A model generated the notes under the pieces. The model saw nothing but the letters and a program-made list of their open reading frames with translations. It was not told the DNA's origin and made no database searches. Below, one piece after another: positions 17,485-24,884 of a stretch of 64,000 nt of DNA. Position 1 is the first letter of the stretch; every line of letters starts with the position of its first letter. The DNA comes from CAYOSU01 sp964406735. GTDB taxonomy: Bacteria > Bacillota > Clostridia > Christensenellales > CAMQZB01. A program made the position numbers and the translations under genes. The stretch spans positions 62,001 through 126,000 of the forward strand of contig CAYOSU010000002.1 in assembly GCA_964406735.1 (NCBI GenBank). Reading direction: 5' to 3'.

Positions 17485-17502
17485 TATACACTCGTGTGTA
17501 TA
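17485..17502 (-). promoter_or_regulatory. LacI-type operator, distal
   Basis: TATACACTCGTGTGTATA is a palindrome with the central CG expected for LacI/GalR proteins and only two asymmetric positions. Its centre is 71 bp from that of the proximal operator, so a looped repression complex is possible. Confidence 0.8.
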
Positions 17503-17556
17503 TTTTCTAATATTTATGCCGAATGCCATTCTTACGAATGTTTTCGGCTATGTTAT

Positions 17557-18558
17557 CTATGTGCTTTCTCTTACTATCAATTTTGTTTCGAGCGATACTC
17601 TCGAGGTCTTCTCGCCCGCTATCTCGGCGCACAGCATCTCTATCGCAGACGCCGCTATCGCCTTTCTGTCTATCTCGACGGTCGTAAGTCTTGGAGTCGT
17701 ATATTCGCTTATCCGTGAGTTATCGAAGCCTATGATCGCTATGTCGCCCGGGCAGGTCTTCCCCGCTCTTTCGACGGCTTTCAGTCCCAAAAGGCTCATA
17801 TTGTCGTTTCTGCCGATTATGCCGTCCACGTTGCCACGGGTCTTTATCTCCTCGACGATACGCTCTATCGCCTCTTCCTCGGTCGAGCAGCCCGTTATCA
17901 CGTTCTCTTTGCCGTACTTTAATCCGAGCCCTCTCGCCGCATCAAGGAAGCCCTTTAATCTCAGGTCGTCGTCGCCCGAGAAGTTGCCGCGGCGGCTTAT
18001 TCTGTCGATATACAGTATATTTTTCCTGCCGCTGTCGACAAGGTATTTCATCGAGCTTACAACGCCGTTGTATACGCCCGTGTATATCTTGCCCACCTTT
18101 TCGAACTTTCTCGTGTAGCTCCGCATCATGATCAAAACTACGGGAATATTCTCTGCGATGAGCTCGTCGATATACTGTTCCTTGAAGGAGGCGGAGTTGA
18201 TTATTATACCGTCGACTCGTCTTGATATTATGTTGTCAATGAAGCTCTTGTCGTTGCGGTTGGCAACAAGGGAAATGAGGTAACCTTTTTCGTAGGCAAG
18301 GTTGTCTATCTCCTTGACTATCTTGCCGAAATGCTCGTTGTCGATCTGATCGGCGATAAACAGTATGTGATAGGAATTTTTTCCTTTCAAAGAACGTGCT
18401 ATGGGATTGGGACGGTACTGAAGCTCCTCTATCGCCTGCAAGACCCTCGCTTTCTTGTCCTTGTCAACGTATCTGTTGTTGTTGATGACGTAAGAAACTA
18501 TCGTCTCGCTCACGTTCGCAAGCTTTGCTACGTCCTTTCTCGTTACGTTCTTTTTCAT
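17557..18558 (-). CDS. LacI/GalR-family transcriptional repressor
   Basis: A 333-residue regulator with an N-terminal helix-turn-helix (TRKDVAKLANVSETIVSYVIN) and hinge (ARSLKGKNS), followed by a periplasmic-binding-protein-like effector domain (VDGIIINSASF, GIIGRNDNMSLLGLKAVERAG, DIAIIGFDNS). It is encoded immediately upstream of the operators of the sulfatase operon and has a matching site in its own promoter. It most likely represses both until a pathway intermediate or the sugar binds. Confidence 0.95.
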   Translation of the reverse strand: MKKNVTRKDVAKLANVSETIVSYVINNNRYVDKDKKARVLQAIEELQYRPNPIARSLKGKNSYHILFIADQIDNEHFGKIVKEIDNLAYEKGYLISLVANRNDKSFIDNIISRRVDGIIINSASFKEQYIDELIAENIPVVLIMMRSYTRKFEKVGKIYTGVYNGVVSSMKYLVDSGRKNILYIDRISRRGNFSGDDDLRLKGFLDAARGLGLKYGKENVITGCSTEEEAIERIVEEIKTRGNVDGIIGRNDNMSLLGLKAVERAGKTCPGDIAIIGFDNSRISEYTTPRLTTVEIDRKAIAASAIEMLCAEIAGEKTSRVSLETKLIVREST

Positions 18559-18582
18559 TCCTACCTACTTACCCAAGTTTTG

Positions 18583-18602
18583 ATGTACACTCGTGTTTAT
18601 AC
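18583..18602 (-). promoter_or_regulatory. LacI-type operator in the repressor's own promoter
   Basis: ATGTACACTCGTGTTTATAC shares the ACACTCGTGT core with the two operators before the SIS gene. It lies just downstream of the -10, so binding should block transcription of the repressor gene itself. Confidence 0.75.
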
Positions 18603-18607
18603 ACTTT

Positions 18608-18635
18608 ATTATATCACAAGATTTTGCATTGTCAA
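18608..18635 (-). promoter_or_regulatory. Promoter of the LacI-family gene
   Basis: Minus strand: TTGACA (18630-18635), 16-bp spacer, TATAAT (18608-18613). Both hexamers are perfect consensus. Confidence 0.85.
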
Positions 18636-18714
18636 TACCCTTTTGAAAAAAAGTAGGCGTTTTGGCAAAAATAATTGGTCGGCAGGTCAATACTGGCGTT
18701 AGGGGAGAATAAAA

Positions 18715-18738
18715 AAACCGTACGAGTGTACGGTTTTG
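18715..18738 (-). terminator. Terminator between the HD gene and the LacI gene
   Basis: A perfect AAAACCGTAC / GTACGGTTTT hairpin with loop GAGT, followed by seven T on the minus strand. The stem-loop also contains CGAGTGTAC, a half-site of the LacI operators. Confidence 0.85.
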
Positions 18739-18739
18739 A

Positions 18740-18941
18740 GAAGCGTGGTTGAGGTAGTAAAGCGATGTTAGTTGGTAAAATTTCTTCCGCAAATCTCCTT
18801 TCATCGCTAACGCAGTCCACTCCCTCTCGAAGGGAAACTTTTTATAAGGATTTTTTGCTATTAGAACAATCCCTCAGTCATTGCGTTCCGCAATGACAGC
18901 TCCCTTTACACAAAGGAGCCTTTCATATGGTTGGATTTTTA
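18740..18941. repeat. Non-coding repeat-like unit with tandem hairpins
   Basis: No gene. At 18878-18896 TCATTGCG/CGCAATGA closes on a 3-nt loop, and at 18899-18919 GCTCCCTTT/AAAGGAGC forms a second stem. The phrase CCCTCAGTCATTGCG...GCTCCCTTT...AAAGGAGCC is, from memory, the pattern of short dispersed repeats common in gut Clostridia. A longer AGCGATG/CATCGCT stem lies at about 18759-18815. Only one copy is in this window, so the repeat status is inferred. Confidence 0.5.
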
Positions 18942-19625
18942 TTAGTTTGAAAGCTCGGTGCCGTTTATTATCAGCTTGAAGTTCTTGTTGAATACTTCGG
19001 CGGAGCGGCTGCAAAGCTTCATGCGGTTGAAATATATCTCGAAGTAGTCCATCACGGAGCATATCGCATTGTCGATCGTGATATTGAGGATTATATCGTC
19101 CCCTACTACGTCAAGGTAGGAGCTTTCGACGGCGTAATTTACTCTGTCGTGAATGTCCTTTTGAACGCCCTCGACAGAGCGGTTTTTGTACCTTACACGG
19201 CTCCTGTGAACGTCCGCTTTGTCGGCTATGATAAGTATCGCCGACAGCCTCGACACGGGATAGCCGTACCTTTCGTCATGGTTGCCTATCGCAGTCATTA
19301 ACTCGCAGGCGTCGTCGTAAGGCATGCCCTTTCTCAGCATAATATTATAGGCAAGCAGTGCGCCGTTCATCGAGTGGTCGTAACGGTTGATGCTATTGCC
19401 TATATCGTGAAGGTAGCCCGCTATCTCAACAAGCCTTATCTCTCGCTCGGTCGCACCGAGCTTTTCCGCCAAGTCCCTCGCCCAGCTGCTGACTATCGAA
19501 AGATGCCTCGAAGAATGCTCGGTATAGCCGAGGTTTTCAAGCTGAATATCGGTGTATTTGATGAGAGCCTGAACTTCTTCGTCTTTTTTGAAATCTTTTA
19601 CTGTTAAAATCTTGTCGTTTTCCAT
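18942..19625 (-). CDS. HD-domain phosphohydrolase
   Basis: A 227-residue protein with a metal-dependent HD fold. The ligands can be followed as H38/H41 region (EHSSRH), the HD pair in GYLHDIGN (about 72-79), the following His in RYDHSMNG, and NHDERYG. The C-terminal 80 residues (VNYAVESSYLDVVGDDIILNITID...) form an additional domain that I do not recognise. Substrate unknown (nucleotide or phosphoester). No Shine-Dalgarno sequence precedes the ATG, and a TAAAAT -10 lies only 6 nt upstream, so the mRNA may be leaderless. Confidence 0.85.
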   Translation of the reverse strand: MENDKILTVKDFKKDEEVQALIKYTDIQLENLGYTEHSSRHLSIVSSWARDLAEKLGATEREIRLVEIAGYLHDIGNSINRYDHSMNGALLAYNIMLRKGMPYDDACELMTAIGNHDERYGYPVSRLSAILIIADKADVHRSRVRYKNRSVEGVQKDIHDRVNYAVESSYLDVVGDDIILNITIDNAICSVMDYFEIYFNRMKLCSRSAEVFNKNFKLIINGTELSN

Positions 19626-20008
19626 AGCTATATTTTAGCACAACGGCGGTGTTCTTCGCAATAGCTTTGGCATTTTCACAAAAATTTCACTAAATTTTAA
19701 CGCTTTTTGTCGGTTTTTATTACATATTGCAAGTCGTGTGGGATAAAAATGAGTAAAGTATAGGCAAGAATCCCGAGGAAAGCGAGCGTCTAATTTACCT
19801 TTTACGACGAAAAGTTCGCTGAAAACAGAATTTGAGGAGAGATTATTAATAAAAATTCTCTGAGTCAAAATTCATATCATCGTATAATTGTAAATAGCTT
19901 TTCGTCCAATAATTTACAGTGCAACTTTGAAAATTGGTCAAAGCATACGTTTATATTTCTTCTGATTACGGCGTTTCAAGATTTTAACGATATGAATTTT
20001 GACGTAGA
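19626..20008. other. Intergenic region with a multi-stem inverted-repeat element
   Basis: A gene-free stretch. GTCAAAATTCATATC at 19864-19878 is repeated inverted at 19989-20003. Between them are a 9-bp stem (19887-19895/19912-19920) and a 6-bp stem (19925-19930/19938-19943). The arrangement resembles either a structured RNA with a closing helix or a miniature transposable element; no target duplication was evident. A short reading frame at 19635-19868 has no recognisable features and is not called. Confidence 0.5.
19632..19661 (-). promoter_or_regulatory. Putative promoter of the HD gene, leaderless arrangement
   Basis: Minus strand: TTGCGA (19656-19661), 18-bp spacer, TAAAAT (19632-19637), then 6 nt to the ATG. 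The -10 is good, the -35 moderate. Confidence 0.5.
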
Positions 20009-20033
20009 AAAAGCGGCGAGGGTCGCCGCTTTT
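20009..20033 (-). terminator. Terminator of the EF-G-like gene
   Basis: AAAAGCGGCGA / TCGCCGCTTTT hairpin with a GGG loop, followed by T on the minus strand, 16 bp after the stop codon. Confidence 0.85.
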
Positions 20034-20048
20034 AGGGTTTTATTTTTA

Positions 20049-22118
20049 TTAGTCGTTATCGGCTGCGAGGAGTGCTGCACGCTCTTTGACTATCTTATCG
20101 ATAATGTTCTGAGGAGCTTCTTCGTAGCGTTCAAAGTTCATTGTGAACTTACCTCTACCCTGCGTCATCGAACGAAGGTCGGTTGCGTATTTGAACATCT
20201 CGGACTGAGGAGCTTCTGCGTGGATGACCTGTTTCTTATTGACCATATCCATACCTAAGATCCTGCCGCGGCGTTTGTTCATATCGCCCATGATGTCGCC
20301 CGTGTAGCTCTCGGGAACGGTTATTTCTACGGACATAATAGGTTCTAAGATAACGGGACGAGCGTTCTTCAAGCCCTCTTTGTATGCCAAGGAAGCTGCG
20401 ATCTTGAACGCCATTTCGGAGGAGTCTACGTCGTGATAGGAGCCGTCGTATACGACTGCTTTGAGTCCTACTACGGGATAGCCTGCCAAAACGCCCTTGG
20501 GGAGGCACTCACGAAGTCCCTTTTCGATTGCAGGAATGTACTGCTTGGGAACGGTGCCGCCTACTACCTCGGAATCGAATACGAAATCTTCTTCGCAAGG
20601 CTCGAATCTCATCTTGCAGTGACCGTACTGTCCGTGTCCGCCAGACTGCTTCTTATGCTTACCTTCAGCCTCGACGGTCTTTCTTATCGTCTCTCTGTAA
20701 GGGATCTTAGGATCGGCAAGCTTTGCCTCTACGTTGAATTTGCTCTTCAACTTCTTGCAGATAACATCAAGGTGGGTCTCACCCATACCGCAGATGAGCA
20801 TTTCTGCCGTTTCCGTGTTCTTCTTGAGCGAGAAGGTGGAATCTTCTTCCAAAAGTCTGTAAAGACCCTGAATGACTTTCTCGTCTTCGTTGGACTTGAC
20901 TGCGCCTACTGCCATCTCGATCATAGGAGTCGGGAATGCCAAAGGTGCGAATTTAACCTTTCCGTCCTCGGAAAGCGTGTCGCCCGTGTTCGTATAGGAA
21001 AGCTTGGAAAGCGCTCCGATGTCGCCTGCGCAAAGCGTATCGGTCTGACCCTGCTTCTTGCCCTTAGGAAGAAGGAGAGTCGGGATCTTTTCCTGCTTTT
21101 CGCTCGTCATATTGTTGAGCGTCATACCCGATCTGAGCGTTCCGCCCATGACCTTGATAAGGTTCATCTTGCCGACGAACGGGTCTGCTATCGTCTTGAA
21201 TACTCTTACCTGGCAAGGTCCGTCTACTGCGACTTTATAGGGGGTCTTATTGTCGCCGTCAACGCAATAATCGCCGGTATTGTCAAGAGGTGAAGGCAAT
21301 ACGGAGATGATCTCTCCCATCAAATTGATGATGCCCGAGTTGGAGGTTGCACTTCCGCAAAGTACGGGAATCGTGCTTCCAGAAATAATACCTTTCTTTA
21401 AGCCGAGCTTGATCTCGTCGATCGTAAGCTCTTCGCCGCCGAAGTATTTTTCCAAAAGCTCGTCGTCGTTCTCGGCAGCGGCTTCTACCAATATATTATA
21501 GCACTTGTCAAGCTCTGCGGAAAGGTCGGCAGGAATGTCGGTCTCCGTGGGAGCGCCTGCGCCGAAAATATACGCCTTTTTCTCGATAACGTTGACGTAG
21601 CCCTGCATCTTGTGGTTTGCATCGATTATCGGAAGAGCGACTACTACTACAGAATTACCGTATGCTTCCTGCAATGCATCGATCGTGGGAATTACCGCGG
21701 CGTTGTCTTTATCTACCTGATTTACAAAGATCATCATCGGCTTTTTGATATTCTGGCAGCTTTCGATGGTCTTTTCAGTTCCGACGGATACGCTACCGCC
21801 TGCTGCTTCGACGATTATTGCTGCGTCGGCAGCGGCAAGCGCTTCTACACCCTCGCCCTCGAAATCAAAGATTCCGGGTACGTCGAGAAGATTTATCTTT
21901 ACGTCTTTATATTCGCAAGAAGCAACGGCAAGAGATATTGAGTTCTTTCTTGCTATTTCCTGCTCGTCAAAGTCCATGACGGTGTTGCCGTCTAAGATCT
22001 TGCCCATTCTGTCGGTTGCTTTTGCGTTAAAAAGAATGGCTTCGCACAGCGAGGTCTTACCTACTCCGCTGTGCCCCATCACGGCGATGTTTCTAATGTT
22101 TTGTGTTTCGTATTTCAT
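20049..22118 (-). CDS. Elongation factor G-like GTPase (paralogue)
   Basis: A 689-residue translational GTPase with the five-domain EF-G layout: P-loop GHSGVGKTS (15-23), G3 DVPGIFDF (79-86), G4 NQVD (133-136), then domains II-V ending FERYEEAPQNI. It differs from canonical EF-G: the catalytic PGH histidine is Ile83, and the G4 lysine is Gln134. It therefore belongs to the EF-G paralogue (FusA2-like) group, whose role in Firmicutes is not settled. It has its own TTGAAA-17-TATAAT promoter and AGGGGGAG ribosome binding site, and a single-gene terminator. Confidence 0.9.
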   Translation of the reverse strand: MKYETQNIRNIAVMGHSGVGKTSLCEAILFNAKATDRMGKILDGNTVMDFDEQEIARKNSISLAVASCEYKDVKINLLDVPGIFDFEGEGVEALAAADAAIIVEAAGGSVSVGTEKTIESCQNIKKPMMIFVNQVDKDNAAVIPTIDALQEAYGNSVVVVALPIIDANHKMQGYVNVIEKKAYIFGAGAPTETDIPADLSAELDKCYNILVEAAAENDDELLEKYFGGEELTIDEIKLGLKKGIISGSTIPVLCGSATSNSGIINLMGEIISVLPSPLDNTGDYCVDGDNKTPYKVAVDGPCQVRVFKTIADPFVGKMNLIKVMGGTLRSGMTLNNMTSEKQEKIPTLLLPKGKKQGQTDTLCAGDIGALSKLSYTNTGDTLSEDGKVKFAPLAFPTPMIEMAVGAVKSNEDEKVIQGLYRLLEEDSTFSLKKNTETAEMLICGMGETHLDVICKKLKSKFNVEAKLADPKIPYRETIRKTVEAEGKHKKQSGGHGQYGHCKMRFEPCEEDFVFDSEVVGGTVPKQYIPAIEKGLRECLPKGVLAGYPVVGLKAVVYDGSYHDVDSSEMAFKIAASLAYKEGLKNARPVILEPIMSVEITVPESYTGDIMGDMNKRRGRILGMDMVNKKQVIHAEAPQSEMFKYATDLRSMTQGRGKFTMNFERYEEAPQNIIDKIVKERAALLAADND

Positions 22119-22154
22119 ATCATTTACTCCCCCTAGTTTATTGAGTACCCAAAT

Positions 22155-22183
22155 ATTATATAATATTAATTTTCAAATTTCAA
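22155..22183 (-). promoter_or_regulatory. Promoter of the EF-G-like gene
   Basis: Minus strand: TTGAAA (22178-22183), 17-bp spacer, TATAAT (22155-22160), in a very AT-rich region about 36 bp upstream of the start codon. Confidence 0.7.
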
Positions 22184-22273
22184 TAGGTATTTGAAATTTT
22201 TTACCTATATTTGGCTATTTTTTGCAAAAATATCGCTATCATTTATATAATATCTGCCGATTTTCTTCCGAAA

Positions 22274-22984
22274 TCAGCCCTTTTGAAGGAAGTTTCCCAT
22301 CATTTTGAGCTTTTCTATCGACGGTTTCGTCATCCTGAACGTCGTATAAGGCTCTTCTTCCTCTGAATATAGGTCGAGTTTTTTCAGATCTATCGCCCTT
22401 ACGCAGTCCGAAACGACGTCGAAAACGTTGCTGTCGAAAAAGACTTCCTCGAACACCTCTCTTCTTGCCGAAAAGTGAGTACACGCCAAAACGACGTTAT
22501 TGTGAAAGCCGAGTTTTGACTTTATATTTTGTAAATACGCTTTTAACTCCTTATCGCTTATTCCATCCTCTATAAGGGGCGGAAGGTTATTGGGGGAATA
22601 TACGCTTACGCCCTCTCTGAATGCGTTTTCAAGCTCCTTTGCCGTTCTTTTTGTCGAAAGCACGAGCGTTTTACCCGAAAATGCGTTTATTTTCTCCGTA
22701 TCGGGGCTTATATAATACGTTTCCCCTGCGGGCGTTTTTGCGTTAAGCCTTTTCATGACGCACGAAGCGGTGTTACAGCCAACTACGAGAACGTCGTTTG
22801 AAGTTATGTCAAGGCTTTCTATCGCAGATCTCACCGCAGTATTTACCTCTACATTGCTCTTTTCGCCGTACGGATGATTTGCGTTGTCGGCAAGGTATTC
22901 AAAGCTACAACGTGGATATTTGGCTTTCAGCTCTTTCAAAACGGACAATCCACCTATTCCGCTGTCAATAATAAAGATCCTCAT
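22274..22984 (-). CDS. Glutamate/aspartate racemase family protein (MurI-like)
   Basis: A 236-residue cofactor-independent racemase. Key positions are D7-S8 (FIIDSGIGGLSV), Cys70 in VVGCNTAS and Cys168 in VVLACTHFS, the two catalytic cysteines, with the adjacent His. It would interconvert L- and D-glutamate for peptidoglycan, though at 236 residues it is shorter than most MurI (about 265), and the usual LGCTHYP is LACTHFS, so aspartate racemase is possible. The start codon is buried in a perfect 10-bp inverted repeat (22979-23000), and no clear ribosome binding site precedes it. Confidence 0.85.
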   Translation of the reverse strand: MRIFIIDSGIGGLSVLKELKAKYPRCSFEYLADNANHPYGEKSNVEVNTAVRSAIESLDITSNDVLVVGCNTASCVMKRLNAKTPAGETYYISPDTEKINAFSGKTLVLSTKRTAKELENAFREGVSVYSPNNLPPLIEDGISDKELKAYLQNIKSKLGFHNNVVLACTHFSARREVFEEVFFDSNVFDVVSDCVRAIDLKKLDLYSEEEEPYTTFRMTKPSIEKLKMMGNFLQKG

Positions 22985-23000
22985 AAGAAATCTTATGAGG
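22979..23000 (-). promoter_or_regulatory. Inverted repeat covering the MurI-like start codon
   Basis: CCTCATAAGA / TCTTATGAGG with a 2-base AA centre. In the mRNA it could fold back over the AUG (22982-22984), so it might restrain translation. The loop would be tight unless inner pairs open. Confidence 0.4.
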
Positions 23001-23027
23001 ACGGGGAAAAATTATGCAAATACAAAA

Positions 23028-23049
23028 AGGCGCAAGTATTCTTGCGCCT
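23028..23049 (-). terminator. Terminator of rpsT
   Basis: AGGCGCAAG / CTTGCGCCT hairpin with TATT loop and a T5 run on the minus strand, 19 bp after the rpsT stop codon. Confidence 0.85.
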
Positions 23050-23068
23050 CAATAACTCTTGCGAAAAA

Positions 23069-23332
23069 TTACTTTATCGTATTGAGCGTCTTAGCGAGCT
23101 GGCTCTGCTTTCTGGAAGCATAGTTCTTCTTGTATACACCCTTGAGCGTAGCAGAATCGATCAAAGATACGCAAGACTTGAAAAGCTCTTCAGCCTTTGC
23201 AACGTCGTTAGCAGCAACTGCTTCGTTGAACTTTCTGATCTCGGTCTTGATCTCAGAGGTGATCATTTTGTTCTGCAACGTCTTCTTTTCTGTTACGATA
23301 ACACGCTTTTTAGCGGATTTGATGTTTGGCAC
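23069..23332 (-). CDS. rpsT: 30S ribosomal protein S20
   Basis: An 87-residue basic helical protein that binds 16S rRNA. It begins (GTG) PNIKSAKKRVIVTEKK, matching the canonical S20 start MPNIKSAKKRV, and continues with AVAANDVAKAEELF and the C-terminal ASRKQSQLAK. The start is GTG at 23332: AGGAG lies 8 nt upstream, and the longer frame to 23401 would include the promoter. The -10 is the extended type, so expression should be strong. Confidence 0.95.
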   Translation of the reverse strand: MPNIKSAKKRVIVTEKKTLQNKMITSEIKTEIRKFNEAVAANDVAKAEELFKSCVSLIDSATLKGVYKKNYASRKQSQLAKTLNTIK

Positions 23333-23372
23333 GATTATATCTCCTATAAGTTTATTTTCATTTGCTCGTAGT

Positions 23373-23401
23373 ATTTTAGCATAACTTTTTTCAAAATGCA
23401 A
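23373..23401 (-). promoter_or_regulatory. Promoter of rpsT
   Basis: Minus strand: TTGCAT (23396-23401), 17-bp spacer, TAAAAT (23373-23378) preceded by TGC (extended -10). Confidence 0.7.
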
Positions 23402-23458
23402 ATATTTGTATGCCTTTTATTGAAAATTAAAAGCTAAAAGCCTAAGTTTGCACGCTTT

Positions 23459-24145
23459 TTATTCGCTACATACCGCCTTGGCGTAAGGGGAATCGGAAAA
23501 AATCCCGTCATAAGCGACTTTTCCGTAGCTTAGTACCACAGTTCTACCGTTAAGCTCGTTTGCAACGAAGTCGTCGGACGTAACGTAAAGAACGGGAACT
23601 GAAAGAGAGCTTATTACCTCTTGCGTCTTTTTGGTATATTCAAGGCGTTTCCCCTCATCAAAGCGGATGAAAGGGTCGTCTATCATTATTAAGTCGGGGC
23701 TTTTTGCAAGAGATCGTGCAAGCGCAGTATAAAACTTATCGCAATCGGAAAGCTCCTTTACCAAAATATCGCCGTATTCACGCATTCCGCATACGCTCAG
23801 CGCATCGTCCGCTTTTTGGGCTATCAAATATAGCGGCGTATTCTTAACAATAAGCGCTTCCTCGGCGTTTTTTCTTACCGTCTGATTGCGCCTTAGCATC
23901 AGGTCGTCCGTTATATAGGAAATATTAAGCTCTTTCGCCTTTTTATCCTTTATTCCGACGCCGTTTATTTTTATATCTCCGTCAAAGCGTTTTATCTCCC
24001 TCGCAATTATTTTGCAAAGGGTGCTTTTTCCAAAGCCCTTGCCGCCGTATAGCACTGTCAAGCCGCCATCCATTGAAAAAGAAAGTCCGTCTAAAACGGG
24101 CTTTCCTTTTATATACGAATAGCTTACGTTTTCAATCTCTATCAT
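23459..24145 (-). CDS. Degenerate ABC-type ATPase domain protein
   Basis: A 228-residue protein with the ABC ATPase fold order but lost catalytic motifs. Walker A is intact (GGKGFGKST, 34-42). The Q-loop position reads SYITDDLML without Gln, the signature LSGGQ is LSDCD, Walker B ends LIMIDDP with Asp for the catalytic Glu, and the switch His is absent (YVTSDD). It may bind ATP without normal hydrolysis. The start at 24145 was chosen because its ATG overlaps the previous stop by one base (TGATG); the longer frame is antisense-like. No permease is nearby. Function unknown. Confidence 0.8.
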   Translation of the reverse strand: MIEIENVSYSYIKGKPVLDGLSFSMDGGLTVLYGGKGFGKSTLCKIIAREIKRFDGDIKINGVGIKDKKAKELNISYITDDLMLRRNQTVRKNAEEALIVKNTPLYLIAQKADDALSVCGMREYGDILVKELSDCDKFYTALARSLAKSPDLIMIDDPFIRFDEGKRLEYTKKTQEVISSLSVPVLYVTSDDFVANELNGRTVVLSYGKVAYDGIFSDSPYAKAVCSE

Positions 24146-24774
24146 CAGCGTCCAATCTTCTCCTTGACGGCTTCGGCAATAAGTCTTGCCGCTCCCTCTA
24201 TACCGAAGACCGCAGTATCTACGATGAGGTCGTAATTTTTTACGCTTCCCCACTCGTTGTCGGTGTAGAACGAGTAGTAATCGGCACGCTTTCTATCCGT
24301 GCGCTTGATGTAATTTGCGACCTGCTTTTCCGTTATCTCGGGGTGTCTTGAAAGCACTCTTTGCTTTCTCTTTTCCATGTCGTTACATGTTATGAAGACT
24401 TTAAGCAGGTTTTTCTCGTCTCTTAGCACATAATCGGCGCATCTTCCAACGAAAATACAGCTATCGTGCTCTGCAAGCTTTTTTATCGTCTCCATCTTAT
24501 GTCTGAAAAGGGTGTCGGCGTTGAGGGTGTCGCCGAGGTTATAGAACGCACTGAACGATATGCCGTGTCCGCCGATGTCGTTGACGCCGAACGTTATCGA
24601 GCGTTTCTCGTCGTGCTCCTCGAAAAGCTGCTTTAAGTAGCCGCTATCCTCCGCCGCTATCTCTATTATCTCTTTGTCGTAGTACCTTATTCCGAGGTTC
24701 TCGGAAAGCTTTTCTGCGATCTCTCTGCCGCCGCTACCGAATTCTCTTCCGAGAGTAATGATGAATTTGTCCAT
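24145..24774 (-). CDS. Cytidylate kinase-like family protein
   Basis: A 209-residue P-loop kinase-like protein beginning ITLGREFGSGGREIAEKLSENLGIRYYDKEII, the hallmark of the cytidylate-kinase-like family (AAA_26/CMP kinase 2) common in Clostridia. Later, CIFVGRCADYVL and the RKRADYYSFYTDNEWG stretch agree with that family, whose substrate is generally not established. Start ATG preceded by AGGAGG. It overlaps the following ABC-like gene by a single base, so the two proteins are probably made in linked amounts. Confidence 0.9.
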   Translation of the reverse strand: MDKFIITLGREFGSGGREIAEKLSENLGIRYYDKEIIEIAAEDSGYLKQLFEEHDEKRSITFGVNDIGGHGISFSAFYNLGDTLNADTLFRHKMETIKKLAEHDSCIFVGRCADYVLRDEKNLLKVFITCNDMEKRKQRVLSRHPEITEKQVANYIKRTDRKRADYYSFYTDNEWGSVKNYDLIVDTAVFGIEGAARLIAEAVKEKIGR

Positions 24775-24841
24775 AAGAACACCTCCTTTAAGATACCTAT
24801 ATTTTATTCCAAAAACGCTCCCTTGTCAATACCGAAAATAA

Positions 24842-24870
24842 AAAAGCGTTGAGCTATTTTCAACGCTTTT
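24842..24870 (-). terminator. Terminator of the DUF4097-like lipoprotein gene
   Basis: AAAAGCGTTGA / TCAACGCTTTT hairpin followed by a T-run on the minus strand, 14 bp after the stop codon. Confidence 0.8.
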
Positions 24871-24884
24871 CCGTGTTTTTGCCT

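Noticed and set aside
19635..19868. Short minus-strand frame of 77 codons
   Set aside because: No recognisable motif or ribosome binding site, and it overlaps the promoter of the HD gene.
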